Source: Anaerolineaceae bacterium | Lineage (GTDB): Bacteria > Chloroflexota > Anaerolineae > Aggregatilineales > Phototrophicaceae | Direction of reading: 5' to 3' | NCBI GenBank assembly: GCA_002699585.1 | Contig: PABP01000036.1 | Location: 126,333-190,332, forward strand | Length of the DNA: 64,000 nt | Shown here: one piece after another, positions 51,277-59,763 of the stretch | How positions within the stretch are numbered: position 1 is the first letter of the stretch | Layout: each line of letters starts with the position of its first letter | Position numbers and translations under genes: made by a program | The notes under the pieces: generated by a model | What the model was told of the DNA's origin: nothing | The model's database searches: none | The model's input: the letters and a program-made list of their open reading frames with translations, nothing else

Positions 51277-52652
51277 GAGGCATCCGCCAGTGGGGGTGAT
51301 GAATCGTCGCTGTCTGGTTCGTCGTGGCCGTTACCATTGTCATTGTCTTCGGATTCGGTATCCACGATTTCCTTATGTTCCACCTGCACCTTACGAATGC
51401 GGCGGCCATCAATTGACAACACAGTCAGCGTTAGCTCGTCGGTGTCGATGACTTCGCCCTCGTCCGGGACGTGCCCCAGGCGCATGTAAATATAGCCACC
51501 GAGCGTGTCTGTTTCCGGCGCTTCCAGGTCGACATCCAGCAATTCGTTAAAGTCGTCGAGGTCCATGCTGGCGTCCACCGTGTAGATGCCATCGGTATCG
51601 ACCTCGTACTCGTCTTCTTCGTTGATGTCGTACTCGTCCTGAATATCGCCGACGATTTCTTCAATCAGGTTCTCGATGGTGACGAGGCCACTGGTGCCGC
51701 CATACTCATCGACCACAATCGCCATGTGGACTTTACGATTTTGCAGCTCACGCAGCAGCTCACTGGCTAACTTGGTTTCCGGGACGAAGTGTGCTGGACG
51801 CACCAGATCGCGTACTGTACGGCCGTTCTCCATGCCCCCGACGCGCCACAGGTTCAGCAGGTCTTTGGCATACAGCAGGCCAACAATGTTATCGATGTTC
51901 TCTTCAAACACCGGCAGCCGCGAAAAACCAGAGGAAATAAACTCGTTCATGGCTTCTGACAGCGGCGTATGCACATCAACAGCAATGATGTCGATACGCG
52001 GCGTCATCACCTCGCGCACGTTGGTCTGGTCCAGTTGCAGCACAGAGAAGATCATCTGGCGTTCGTTGTCCTGAATGGTGCCGTCCGTGTTGCCTTCCGT
52101 CACCAGCGAGAGAATTTCCTCTTCGGTGACAGTGTTCACCAACTGGCTGCCACCGAACACACCCGCCACCAGCCGGCTGATAATCATCAGCAGCCGCGTC
52201 AGGGGCGAGAGCAGCAAGACCATGAAGCTAACCAGCGGCGTCACCATCAGGGCGATGGATTCTGCGTAAACACTACCGACGCCTTCCGGCACGCTGCGAC
52301 CCAGGATAATAGTCAAAGCAGCGATCCCGGCAATGGCCGCGATCCCCAACAAAACCGATCCCTGATCGACCGTTTCCGCGGTCAGGTGCGGCTGCAAGAA
52401 GATGTTAGCCGACATCACCGCAATGGCGAAGGTCAGAGCAACGGCCAACACGCTATAGGTCGCGCCAATTTGCGAGAATTTCTTGAGCAGGTAGAGCGTA
52501 TTACTAGCCCGACGATTGCCTTCGTCCGCCTGTTCTGTCAGGCTGGACTGGCGCACGTTGGATAGGGCCGCATAGCCCATCGTCAACAATGCGTAGAGGA
52601 ATATGGACATCAGGATAGCGATTAACTGGCCTGATTGACTGTCGTCCAACAA
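51273..52652 (-). CDS. CNNM/CorC-HlyC family transporter-associated protein
   Basis: A 459-residue protein with four N-terminal helices of the DUF21/CNNM domain, two CBS domains (VMTPRIDIIAVDV, VPETKLASELLREL region) and a C-terminal CorC/HlyC domain (residues ~370-430: LDDFNELLDVDLEAPETDTL, LGHVPDEGEVI). Such proteins are thought to handle Mg2+ or Co2+ efflux. The C-terminal end is acidic and Ser-rich. The start codon at 52652 is not ATG-checked against others. Coupled to cdd by a 4-base overlap. Confidence 0.88.
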   Translation of the reverse strand: MLDDSQSGQLIAILMSIFLYALLTMGYAALSNVRQSSLTEQADEGNRRASNTLYLLKKFSQIGATYSVLAVALTFAIAVMSANIFLQPHLTAETVDQGSVLLGIAAIAGIAALTIILGRSVPEGVGSVYAESIALMVTPLVSFMVLLLSPLTRLLMIISRLVAGVFGGSQLVNTVTEEEILSLVTEGNTDGTIQDNERQMIFSVLQLDQTNVREVMTPRIDIIAVDVHTPLSEAMNEFISSGFSRLPVFEENIDNIVGLLYAKDLLNLWRVGGMENGRTVRDLVRPAHFVPETKLASELLRELQNRKVHMAIVVDEYGGTSGLVTIENLIEEIVGDIQDEYDINEEDEYEVDTDGIYTVDASMDLDDFNELLDVDLEAPETDTLGGYIYMRLGHVPDEGEVIDTDELTLTVLSIDGRRIRKVQVEHKEIVDTESEDNDNGNGHDEPDSDDSSPPLADAS

Positions 52653-52985
52653 ATGTCCTTTCTAATATGCCCCTTGTGTGCGACGGTGATCGTCACACGA
52701 TTGAAACAACCCTAAACACAAAATGCCGAGCAAGCAGGGCTGCACGGCTATCGCAAAGTGTCTATTTAGTTCGGCTGTCGGGGCTTGTCGTCCACGAGTC
52801 TTAGAGAACTATTCATCGAATGATACGTTTGGGAGTGTACCATACCTAATCCAGCCAAAGCAAGGCGAACAGCCCGCCCAAGTATCAGACTTTTGTAATC
52901 ATTTGGGCCATATCGGGTGTAAAATGAGGATAAATCGTTATTGAATACCTATTAATGGAGATTCTACGGCTGGAAGGCCAGTCAA
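52653..52985. other. intergenic region without clear features
   Basis: About 330 bases between two divergent genes. It should hold promoters for both. A weak dyad of the form GTGTG...CACAC lies near 52676-52698. I see no RNA gene, no repeat and no clear -35/-10 pair with normal spacing. Confidence 0.4.
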
Positions 52986-53315
52986 ATGATCCACAACGAC
53001 ATTGTCGAAGATTTGGAAGTGGTGCTGCGCGTGGCTTTGTCACAGGTCGCGCCGGACGCCGTTTTGATGACCAAACGCATGTTTGGTGGCGCGGGATTCT
53101 TCGTCTATGGCAAAATATTCGCCGCCTGGTTCCGCAACGACCGCTTATCGCTCAAATTGAGTGAAATCGACCGCGAATACCTGCTCAGCCTGGACGATAC
53201 CGCCCAATCCATGATGAGCGCCTATATCGACGTACCCACCGCCTGGCTGACCGACCCGGATGCCCTCGCGCCCTGGCTCGAACGCAGCCTGGCTTATTCA
53301 GTTAAGGGCAAATAA
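52986..53315 (+). CDS. TfoX N-terminal domain protein
   Basis: A 109-residue protein. TKRMFGGAGFFVYGKIFAAW is the characteristic block of the TfoX/Sxy N-terminal domain, and LSLKLSEIDREYL with the final W-rich WLERSLAYS complete the fold. In Haemophilus and E. coli the family regulates competence, but stand-alone N-domains are widespread and uncharacterised. GGAAGG lies about 12 bases before the ATG. It appears monocistronic. Confidence 0.85.
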   Translation: MIHNDIVEDLEVVLRVALSQVAPDAVLMTKRMFGGAGFFVYGKIFAAWFRNDRLSLKLSEIDREYLLSLDDTAQSMMSAYIDVPTAWLTDPDALAPWLERSLAYSVKGK

Positions 53316-53362
53316 GGTTTAGCTATCCGATTGCGATGAATTTCAGCCATCTGACGGCCAAA

Positions 53363-53380
53363 TATGCTATAAATAGCATA
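53363..53380. promoter_or_regulatory. 18-bp palindrome, possible operator
   Basis: TATGCTAT-AA-ATAGCATA is a perfect dyad of 8-base arms, 31 bases before the ATG at 53411. It has no U-tract. The overlap with -10-like TATAAA/CATAAT sequences suggests an operator at a promoter. Confidence 0.35.
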
Positions 53381-53410
53381 ATCAGCGCAGGATGACTGGA
53401 AGAAGCCCTC

Positions 53411-53809
53411 ATGAGCGAAGCCGAAAACAAGATCGCCAATTTAGACGATGAAAGCCCGCGTCCGGTATCTGGCGCTGCTATGGCCGATGACGAACTGTAT
53501 GCGGTCGGCCTGGACATCCTCAAGAAGGGGCCGGATAAGCAAAAATTCCTGCGGACGTTCAGCCAGCGGACGGGCAAGAGCAAGATGCAGTTGCATGATC
53601 TCGCTGAGCGTATCTGGGAAGAAAATAGGGCCACTCGTCGCACCAATGCCATCATCGTGATTGGGTTTGGCGCTGTGCTGATGATCGTCAGCCTGCTGCT
53701 GCTCACCCAGACTGAAATCACCCCCATCCTCGCCGGGCTGCCGCTGCCCTTTGGGCTGTTTTTCGCTGGCCAGGGCGTTTTTGGCTTGTGGCACATGCGC
53801 CGAGAGTAA
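53411..53809 (+). CDS. small two-helix membrane protein
   Basis: A 132-residue protein. The first ~75 residues are polar and contain DDELYAVGLDILKKGPDKQKF; then come two helices, IIVIGFGAVLMIVSLLLL and AGLPLPFGLFFAGQGVFGL, with a short basic tail. Family not recognised. GAAGAAGCC is near the ATG. The soluble part resembles short helical regulators. It is separated from UDP-GlcNAc 2-epimerase by about 110 bases on the same strand. Confidence 0.6.
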   Translation: MSEAENKIANLDDESPRPVSGAAMADDELYAVGLDILKKGPDKQKFLRTFSQRTGKSKMQLHDLAERIWEENRATRRTNAIIVIGFGAVLMIVSLLLLTQTEITPILAGLPLPFGLFFAGQGVFGLWHMRRE

Positions 53810-53918
53810 AACATCGAGTAAATCAGGAACGCGCATTTGCACCATCAACACTCCTGACACAAAAATTATGCTAGCATAACAAGCAGAATGGCCCATCACA
53901 TCTGCGAGAGTATGCCCC

Positions 53919-55016
53919 ATGATTATTGATGTCATCGCTGGCGCGCGCCCCAATTTCATGAAGGTAGCGGCCCTGTTCGCCGTGGCTGACCAGTTCCCCA
54001 ACATCGAACTGCGCCTGATCCATACCGGCCAACACTATGATGCCAATATGTCCGAGGTCTTCTTCAGCGACCTCGGCCTGCCTAAGCCGATCCGCCATCT
54101 GGATGTGGGCAGCGGCAGTCACGCCACACAGACCGCCGATGTCATGACGCGCTATGAGCAGTGGGTGATGGAAACGCGGCCTGATCTGACGCTGGTAGTG
54201 GGCGATGTCAACAGCACGGTGGCCTGCGCGATTGTCGCCGCCAAGCTGCATATTCCGGTTGCCCACGTAGAAGCCGGATTGCGTTCGTTCGACCGTAGCA
54301 TGCCGGAAGAAATCAACCGCGTACTGACCGACAGCATCAGCGATTTTCTGTTCGTCACCGAGCCATCTGGCATGATTAACCTGGCCCATGAAGGCCGTCC
54401 GGCTCAGGCTATTCACATGGTCGGCCACGTCATGATTGATACCTTGCTGCGCATGCGCGAAAAAGCGGCTGATCTGGTCGTCTATCAGCGTTATGGCAAG
54501 CGCCCCAGTGAATACGCCTTTTTGACGATGCATCGTCCGGCCAATGTCGATGACCCCGTACAGCTTGCCACCATCATTGAGCAAATTGAGTGGCTGGCGC
54601 AACGCACCGCGATCATCTTCCCGGTGCATCCGCGTACCCGCAGCCGCCTGTCCGACAGCGGCCTCATCGCGCGGCTGGAAGCGCTCGACGACATGTATCT
54701 GATCGACCCGGTAGGCTATCTGGAAGCGGTCTGTCTGGTCGATAGCGCGCGCATGGTCGTCACCGACAGCGGCGGCTTGCAAGAGGAGTCCTCCGCCCTG
54801 GGGGTGCCCTGCCTGACCCTACGCGACAGCACCGAACGTCCCATCACCATTACTGAGGGGACCAATACCCTCATCGCTGACGATTGGGACCTGTTCCGCC
54901 AACGTGTGACCGTCATCCTCGGCCAGGGAAGTGACCATACCCCCAGCATGATTCCTTATTGGGATGGCCGCGCCGGGGAACGCATCTTGCGCATCCTCAG
55001 TGAGCAGCTTGGGTAA
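53919..55016 (+). CDS. wecB: UDP-N-acetylglucosamine 2-epimerase, non-hydrolysing
   Basis: A 365-residue GT-B-like enzyme. The sequence shows AGARPNFMK (for GTRPE-x-x-K), HTGQHYDANMSEVF, VVGDVNSTVACA, HVEAGLRSFDRSMPEEINR (part) and TDSGGLQEESSALG, the standard series of WecB/MnaA. It converts UDP-GlcNAc to UDP-ManNAc for surface polysaccharide or teichoic-like linkage units. The usual HR-x-EN is HRPANVD here. Relation to the glycan operon at 3-10 kb is probable but not linked by position. Confidence 0.9.
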   Translation: MIIDVIAGARPNFMKVAALFAVADQFPNIELRLIHTGQHYDANMSEVFFSDLGLPKPIRHLDVGSGSHATQTADVMTRYEQWVMETRPDLTLVVGDVNSTVACAIVAAKLHIPVAHVEAGLRSFDRSMPEEINRVLTDSISDFLFVTEPSGMINLAHEGRPAQAIHMVGHVMIDTLLRMREKAADLVVYQRYGKRPSEYAFLTMHRPANVDDPVQLATIIEQIEWLAQRTAIIFPVHPRTRSRLSDSGLIARLEALDDMYLIDPVGYLEAVCLVDSARMVVTDSGGLQEESSALGVPCLTLRDSTERPITITEGTNTLIADDWDLFRQRVTVILGQGSDHTPSMIPYWDGRAGERILRILSEQLG

Positions 55017-55049
55017 TTCGGCCACGCAATCGCACTTCAGGTATTTCTA

Positions 55050-55077
55050 TTGACAAAACCGCTCTTCCAGGTACAAT
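55050..55077 (+). promoter_or_regulatory. sigma70-type promoter of the ROK gene
   Basis: TTGACA (55050-55055) and TACAAT (55072-55077) are separated by 16 bases, a near-consensus promoter. It lies about 65 bases before the ROK regulator ATG at 55144. Confidence 0.7.
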
Positions 55078-55083
55078 TTGCCT

Positions 55084-55122
55084 TACTTATGAAATATGTT
55101 TTAAAAAGTCGTTTGATAAGTA
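55084..55122 (+). promoter_or_regulatory. possible ROK operator
   Basis: A 7-base inverted repeat, TACTTAT ... ATAAGTA, 25 bases apart, lies between promoter and start codon. Autoregulation by the ROK protein is inferred from position only. Confidence 0.3.
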
Positions 55123-55143
55123 GTGACGAGGCGTTTTCTGGCA

Positions 55144-56160
55144 ATGAGCATCAGCGGCAATGCGCTTGTGATGAAGGAAATCAATATCAATCTGGTGCGT
55201 AAAACGCTAAAGGCCAAACGCGAGGCAACCAAGCATCAGATTGCCCAGGCGACCGGACTCAGTACAGTGACTGTCGCTACCATGTTGCAGGAACTCGTCG
55301 ACAACAACGAAGCTTTTGAAGCCGGGCTAGCTGCTTCAATGGGGGGTCGCCCGGCGCAGTTGTTTCACTTTAACGAAAACCATGCCCATGTGTTGGTTCT
55401 GTTCACGCACGAGCAGGATGGGCTGGATAGATTGTATATCCGCGTCGCTGACCTGTTCGGAACCTGCATCCACGCTGTTGATGTTCCCCTAGCAGAAATC
55501 ACGTTGACGACATTTGAAGCCTATATTGACCAGGCTATGCAAGAATACCCCTCTATCAAGGCGATTGGGTTGGGCCTGCCGGGTGTCGTCCTGGATGGCA
55601 CATTCATCACGGGTGACTATCAGGCGCTGGTGGGTGCGCCTTTGCTACCGCATTACGAAGCCCGCTATGACTTGCCCGTTCTGTTTGCGAATGATGTCAA
55701 CGCTGCGACGGTCGGCTATGTCAAACGAGTGGATATTGACGCTGGAGATGGCGTTGTTTACTTTTACTTCCCACAGAAATATCCGCCAGGCGCAGGATTT
55801 TATCTCGATGGCAAATTGTATAAAGGCTATCGTCATCATGCCGGGGAAATCACCCAGTTACCGTTTGACGTCAATTGGCGCGATTCGGATTTATACAGGT
55901 CACCAGAACAGGTTAGCGAAGCGATTTCTGAGCTTATCATCATGACAAGCAGCTTGCTGAACCCGCGCGGCATTGTCTTGTATGGCAGCTTCCTTACGGA
56001 TTTGCATATCCGTTTGATTCAGGACGTATGCCGCACGCGCTTGCTGGCCGACGCGATGCCCGCCATCCATCTGACACAAGACTTCACACAGGATTACGAG
56101 ATCGGCATGATTCAAGAAACGTTGGCCCTACTGGAACCACAAATCTCGATTTCTCTGTAA
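55144..56160 (+). CDS. ROK-family transcriptional regulator
   Basis: About 338 residues. An N-terminal winged helix (ATKHQIAQATGLSTVTVATM) is followed by the ROK sugar-kinase-like domain with AIGLGLPGVVLDG, LFANDVNAATVG and YRHHAGEI. The usual zinc motif C-x-C-G-x-x-G-C is missing (ITQLPFDVNW instead), as in some regulators of the family. ROK regulators bind sugars or sugar phosphates and control transport genes. The neighbouring MFS gene 70 bases downstream is a likely target. The ATG at 55144 is preferred over an upstream GTG at 55123. Confidence 0.85.
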   Translation: MSISGNALVMKEININLVRKTLKAKREATKHQIAQATGLSTVTVATMLQELVDNNEAFEAGLAASMGGRPAQLFHFNENHAHVLVLFTHEQDGLDRLYIRVADLFGTCIHAVDVPLAEITLTTFEAYIDQAMQEYPSIKAIGLGLPGVVLDGTFITGDYQALVGAPLLPHYEARYDLPVLFANDVNAATVGYVKRVDIDAGDGVVYFYFPQKYPPGAGFYLDGKLYKGYRHHAGEITQLPFDVNWRDSDLYRSPEQVSEAISELIIMTSSLLNPRGIVLYGSFLTDLHIRLIQDVCRTRLLADAMPAIHLTQDFTQDYEIGMIQETLALLEPQISISL

Positions 56161-56232
56161 TGATGTGATGCATATCGACACACCTATTTTGACCCTGCTT
56201 AATCAGCTTATTCGATCAGAAAGTCACTGTAC

Positions 56233-57405
56233 ATGGCCACACTTCAATACAAATCGACCGTCAACCAGTCCCGGCTCGCTGTGCTGGGGATGTTCTTTAT
56301 CAACGGCGCCCTGATGGCGACCTGGATCTCTCGCATTCCTCAGATTCAAGACAAATTGGGCTTGAGCGAAGGCCAACTCGGCATCGTGCTGCTGGGATTG
56401 TCCGCAGGCGTTTTGACGGCGCTATCCGTAGCGGGTGGGCTTGTCGCCCGTTATGGCAGCCGCCGCGTGACAGTGACAGCGGCCTTCATCCTGGCCTTAC
56501 TGCTCATATCGCTCCCCTGGATGCCGAACAGTGTCGCCCTGTGGCTCAACCTCTTTGTGTTCGGCATGGCATTGAGTACGATGGACGTGGCCATGAATGC
56601 CCAGGCAGTCGAGGTTGAGGCACGCGCAGAGCGTCCGCTGATGACGACATTCCATGCTTCCTGGAGCGTTGGCGGTTTTGTGAGCGCGGCCATCGGCGCG
56701 GCTATGGCCTCTATGAGCGTGGAACCGCAGCCGCATTTCGTATTTGGGGCTGTCTTATTCGGATCGCTAATTTTCGTCTTTCGGCGACATTTGCTGTTCA
56801 ATGTGGCATCGGAAGAAGCCGACGAGCAGGAGCAGGTCTTCCGACTGCCACCGCGTGTCCTATGGCCGTTGGGAATCGTGGCCTTTGCGGGGGCGATTGG
56901 CGAAGGGGCGATGGCCGATTGGAGCGGCGTCTATCTGAGCGATGTCGTCCACACCGACGATGCCACCGCCGCCCTCGGATTTACCGTTTTTTCCATCATG
57001 ATGACTATGGGGCGGTTATTTGGTGATCGGTTAGCAGCCCGATTTTCTCCAGCGAGGCTGGTTCAATTGGGTGGGCTGGTTGCGACTGCCGGTTTGCTGC
57101 TCGCCATTTTCCTACCGACGCCCATCACGACGCTCGTCGGTTTTGCGGCGGTCGGATTGGGTGTCTCGACGGTGGTGCCGCTGGCTTTCAGTGCCGCCGG
57201 ACGCATACCGGGCATTTCGGCCAGTGTCGGTATCGCCAGTGTAGCGACCATCGGCTATGCGGGTTTCCTGGCAGGACCGCCCGTGATTGGCCTCATCGCG
57301 GAAGCGACCTCGCTGCAATTGGCGCTGCTCGTCTTCGTCGCTACGCTAACGGCCACCCTGGTCATCACAGGCCGCGAACTCAATAAATCGAAGTCTCTAC
57401 ATTAG
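56233..57405 (+). CDS. MFS transporter
   Basis: A 390-residue protein with twelve helices. GMFFINGALMATWISRIPQI at the start resembles the MFS group of YbjJ/fucose-permease-like transporters, GLVARYGSRR is the A-motif, and FHASWSVGGFVSAAIGAAM (part) is a conserved helix 5. The position after a ROK regulator suggests a sugar or sugar-derivative substrate, not established. Its stop codon is directly followed by a broken sulfotransferase remnant. Confidence 0.83.
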   Translation: MATLQYKSTVNQSRLAVLGMFFINGALMATWISRIPQIQDKLGLSEGQLGIVLLGLSAGVLTALSVAGGLVARYGSRRVTVTAAFILALLLISLPWMPNSVALWLNLFVFGMALSTMDVAMNAQAVEVEARAERPLMTTFHASWSVGGFVSAAIGAAMASMSVEPQPHFVFGAVLFGSLIFVFRRHLLFNVASEEADEQEQVFRLPPRVLWPLGIVAFAGAIGEGAMADWSGVYLSDVVHTDDATAALGFTVFSIMMTMGRLFGDRLAARFSPARLVQLGGLVATAGLLLAIFLPTPITTLVGFAAVGLGVSTVVPLAFSAAGRIPGISASVGIASVATIGYAGFLAGPPVIGLIAEATSLQLALLVFVATLTATLVITGRELNKSKSLH

Positions 57406-57612
57406 CTCCTGGAGCACTTCCCAGAGAGTGTGCGGCGGTTCAACCAGACGTTTGGGTGGAGCTTGCCAACGCCTCCCCGGCATAATAAGGCGGTGGTCGA
57501 TACGGATGCAATTGAGCTGGACGACGAGACGGTCACGCTGGCTGAGCAGGTTCAAGCTAAGGATATGGAGTTGTATCGACTATTTTCGACCCAAATGATT
57601 CTGAATTCCTGA
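57406..57612 (+). pseudogene. C-terminal remnant of a sulfotransferase-like gene
   Basis: The frame directly after the MFS stop reads LLEHFPESVRRFNQTFGW, and later TVTLAEQVQAKDMELYRLF. This resembles the C-terminal ends of family-2 sulfotransferases: the F-x-E-S-x-x-x-F/L-GW block and the N-x-x-D-x-x-LY block. There is no credible start or catalytic region; a GTG at 57430 is the only in-frame start. It is read as the relic of a gene largely deleted at the 3' end of the MFS gene. Confidence 0.45.
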
Positions 57613-57706
57613 CATCTATGGAAGTCTGAACCAAGCTCAAGAGCAATTTCATTCTCCTAATCGATGCTATACTCTCATCATAGAAAATGGACTGTCGGAG
57701 CCATGG

Positions 57707-58837
57707 ATGCCAAATTTACACATCCCAGAACATCTAGCTAAACTCAAACGCGGATCACAATACTGGAATAAATGGCGAGCTGACAATCCTGAAGAAGCAC
57801 CTCTGCTCTCAGGCACAGATCTTCGAGGAATGAAATTACAGAACTATGATCTCAGCAACGCAAGCTTAATGTATACAAATCTTGAAGGAGCTAACCTACG
57901 CGGAGCAAATCTAACGAAGTCGCACCTTCATAGAGCCGATCTGAGCGAAGCTAATCTTGGAATGGCAACATTGATTGGAGCAAATCTATCTAATGCGAAT
58001 CTGTACGATTCATGTTTTGTTAATGCGAACCTCGAGGATTCACATCTAACTTCTGCAACATTAAACCTCGCAAATTTCACTGGCGCCAACCTAAAAAACG
58101 CAGACCTCAGTGCCGCACTAATGAATGTTGCTAAATTTGACCGAGCTGATCTTACAGGGGCCTCATTGTTTATATGCCATGCCGCAGAAGCATCATTTGA
58201 AGGTGCAACACTCATAGGTTGTAATGTCTACGGCATGTCAACCTGGGGAATCAAGCTCAAAGGAGCTATTCAGCGAGATCTTCAGATTGCCAAGCAAGAT
58301 GATGTACCCATCACAGTTGACAATCTTGCTTTGGCGCAGTTCATTCATTTGATGCTCAATAATAAGAACATGCGCGATGTTATCGACACCATGACCACAA
58401 AAACTGTATTGATCCTTGGGCGTTTCACTCGACATTCCGTTTTAGATGCTATACGCACTCGGCTTCGAAAGCGTAATTATGTTCCGGTCTTATTCGATTT
58501 TGACCGACCTAAAAATCGCGACCTTATAGAAACGGTTGAGCTCCTTGCACGTATGTCTCGTTATTTGGTTGTTGACTTATCCGATCCCAATAGCGCACCA
58601 TTTGAATTAGGTGCGATCTATAAAGACATATCGACCTCTACGCCTATCGTTGGGCTATTTAGTGAAACACCTGGACATGACGACGTATTTCCCGTGTACA
58701 AGAGCGTCCTTAGCAAACCAAACTCCTTACCAGTCGTCAAATACAAAGATGAAGAACACCTAATGAGCATATTTGATGAAGAAGTGATTGATCCGGCAGA
58801 AGCAAAAGCAAATGAGCTTACTAAGTCATTTTTATGA
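57707..58837 (+). CDS. pentapeptide-repeat protein with C-terminal TIR-like domain
   Basis: A 376-residue protein. After a 35-residue leader, residues ~38-173 are about 27 pentapeptide repeats (A(D/N)LSxAN pattern, such as GANLRGANL), forming a right-handed beta-helix. Residues ~231-370 are a second domain with VLILGRFTRHSVLDAIR, RNYVPVLFDFDRP, MSRYLVVDLSDPNSAPFELG, resembling TIR-like nucleotide-binding proteins linked to immune or signalling pathways. The gene is AT-rich relative to its neighbours. No membrane helix. It may act as a sensor-effector in defence; this is inference. Confidence 0.75.
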   Translation: MPNLHIPEHLAKLKRGSQYWNKWRADNPEEAPLLSGTDLRGMKLQNYDLSNASLMYTNLEGANLRGANLTKSHLHRADLSEANLGMATLIGANLSNANLYDSCFVNANLEDSHLTSATLNLANFTGANLKNADLSAALMNVAKFDRADLTGASLFICHAAEASFEGATLIGCNVYGMSTWGIKLKGAIQRDLQIAKQDDVPITVDNLALAQFIHLMLNNKNMRDVIDTMTTKTVLILGRFTRHSVLDAIRTRLRKRNYVPVLFDFDRPKNRDLIETVELLARMSRYLVVDLSDPNSAPFELGAIYKDISTSTPIVGLFSETPGHDDVFPVYKSVLSKPNSLPVVKYKDEEHLMSIFDEEVIDPAEAKANELTKSFL

Positions 58838-58950
58838 CGACTCTCAAGTTGGATAAGCGATGTTATCAGAATCGCGTCAAGTATGGGTGCTTATCCTGTT
58901 ACGTGGCTTTGCTCCGCAACTCAGCTTTTTGACACAGCACTCAGCACAGT

Positions 58951-59026
58951 TTTCTTTGCGTCTTCCATCCTTTACGACTCTGCGTTGCGCATTTTCTCTG
59001 TGCTCTTTGTGGCTTTGTGGTTGAAC
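58951..59026. repeat. degenerate intergenic microrepeats (CTTTG/CTGTG-type)
   Basis: Repeated short words such as TTTCTTTGCGTCTT, CTCTGCGTTGCG, CTCTGTGCTCTTTG and GGCTTTGTGGTTGAA follow each other. Similar CTTTGTGTCTTTGTGG strings are known from many bacterial intergenic regions. It lies between the TIR-like gene and the AviRa-like gene. Confidence 0.5.
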
Positions 59027-59055
59027 CTTAGTTGACCCTCACACACCAGCAAAAG

Positions 59056-59763
59056 CTAACGCGGCTTCTGCAATAAGGTGATACGGCGTTTGCCGAGGGT
59101 ATCATGCAGGCGGCGGTCGTAAGCAGGATGGACAGCACGCTGTTTTTTGTCGCTGATGATGGCCGCAATGCCGCCCGGTTTGAGCGCTGGTAACTGGGCA
59201 TCCAGCAATGCCATGATGGGGTCGGCATCGGCCTGCCCCTGCCAGGTAACCTCAACGCCATAGGGCACATCGCTTATCAGCAGGTCGATGCTTGCGGCAG
59301 GTAGACAGCGTTGCGTGGCATCGGCTGACCATGCTCCCAGATCGATAGACTGTGGCAGCGCGTCACGCAAGCGATCCGCACTGGCGATGGCTTCTGCGTG
59401 GGAGTCCTTGCCATAAGCAGCGGACATTTCCGTTAGCGCCTGCCGCCGCGCATCCAGTCCCGCTTGCGTCAGCAGAGCCAGATTACGCCGCGCCAACGGC
59501 ACCACATCGGGTACGATGTCTGCGCCATAGAGCGCGTCGATCCGCTCGCCATGCAAGAAGCCGAGCACAGTCAGCAGGTAGCCACCACCACAACAGGGAT
59601 CAAATAGGGCCAGCCGACGATCTGGCAGGTATTCATCACAGCGCTGGAAAATTTCGCTGGCCAGCCGCACCGGGAAAGAGGGTGCTCCCGGTTGGGACAG
59701 CAGCACGCGCCCAGATGCCAGATCCTCATAATTTTCACGCTCAGTGACGTAGCGATACTTCAT
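59056..59763 (-). CDS. AviRa-like 23S rRNA methyltransferase
   Basis: About 235 residues. YEDLASGRVLLSQPGAPSFP and VRLASEIFQRCDEYLP are strongly reminiscent of the avilamycin-resistance methyltransferase AviRa. The SAM motif I is LFDPCCGGGYLLTVLG, and ISDVPYGVEVTW lies at the catalytic N/D-P-P-Y-like position. AviRa modifies G2535 of 23S rRNA; the role here, resistance or housekeeping, is unknown. The ATG at 59763 overlaps the preceding stop as TGATG. Confidence 0.78.
   Translation of the reverse strand: MKYRYVTERENYEDLASGRVLLSQPGAPSFPVRLASEIFQRCDEYLPDRRLALFDPCCGGGYLLTVLGFLHGERIDALYGADIVPDVVPLARRNLALLTQAGLDARRQALTEMSAAYGKDSHAEAIASADRLRDALPQSIDLGAWSADATQRCLPAASIDLLISDVPYGVEVTWQGQADADPIMALLDAQLPALKPGGIAAIISDKKQRAVHPAYDRRLHDTLGKRRITLLQKPR

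Noticed and set aside
53871-54782. Long - strand frame of 303 codons
   Set aside because: Shadow of UDP-GlcNAc 2-epimerase, whose motifs are unmistakable on the + strand.
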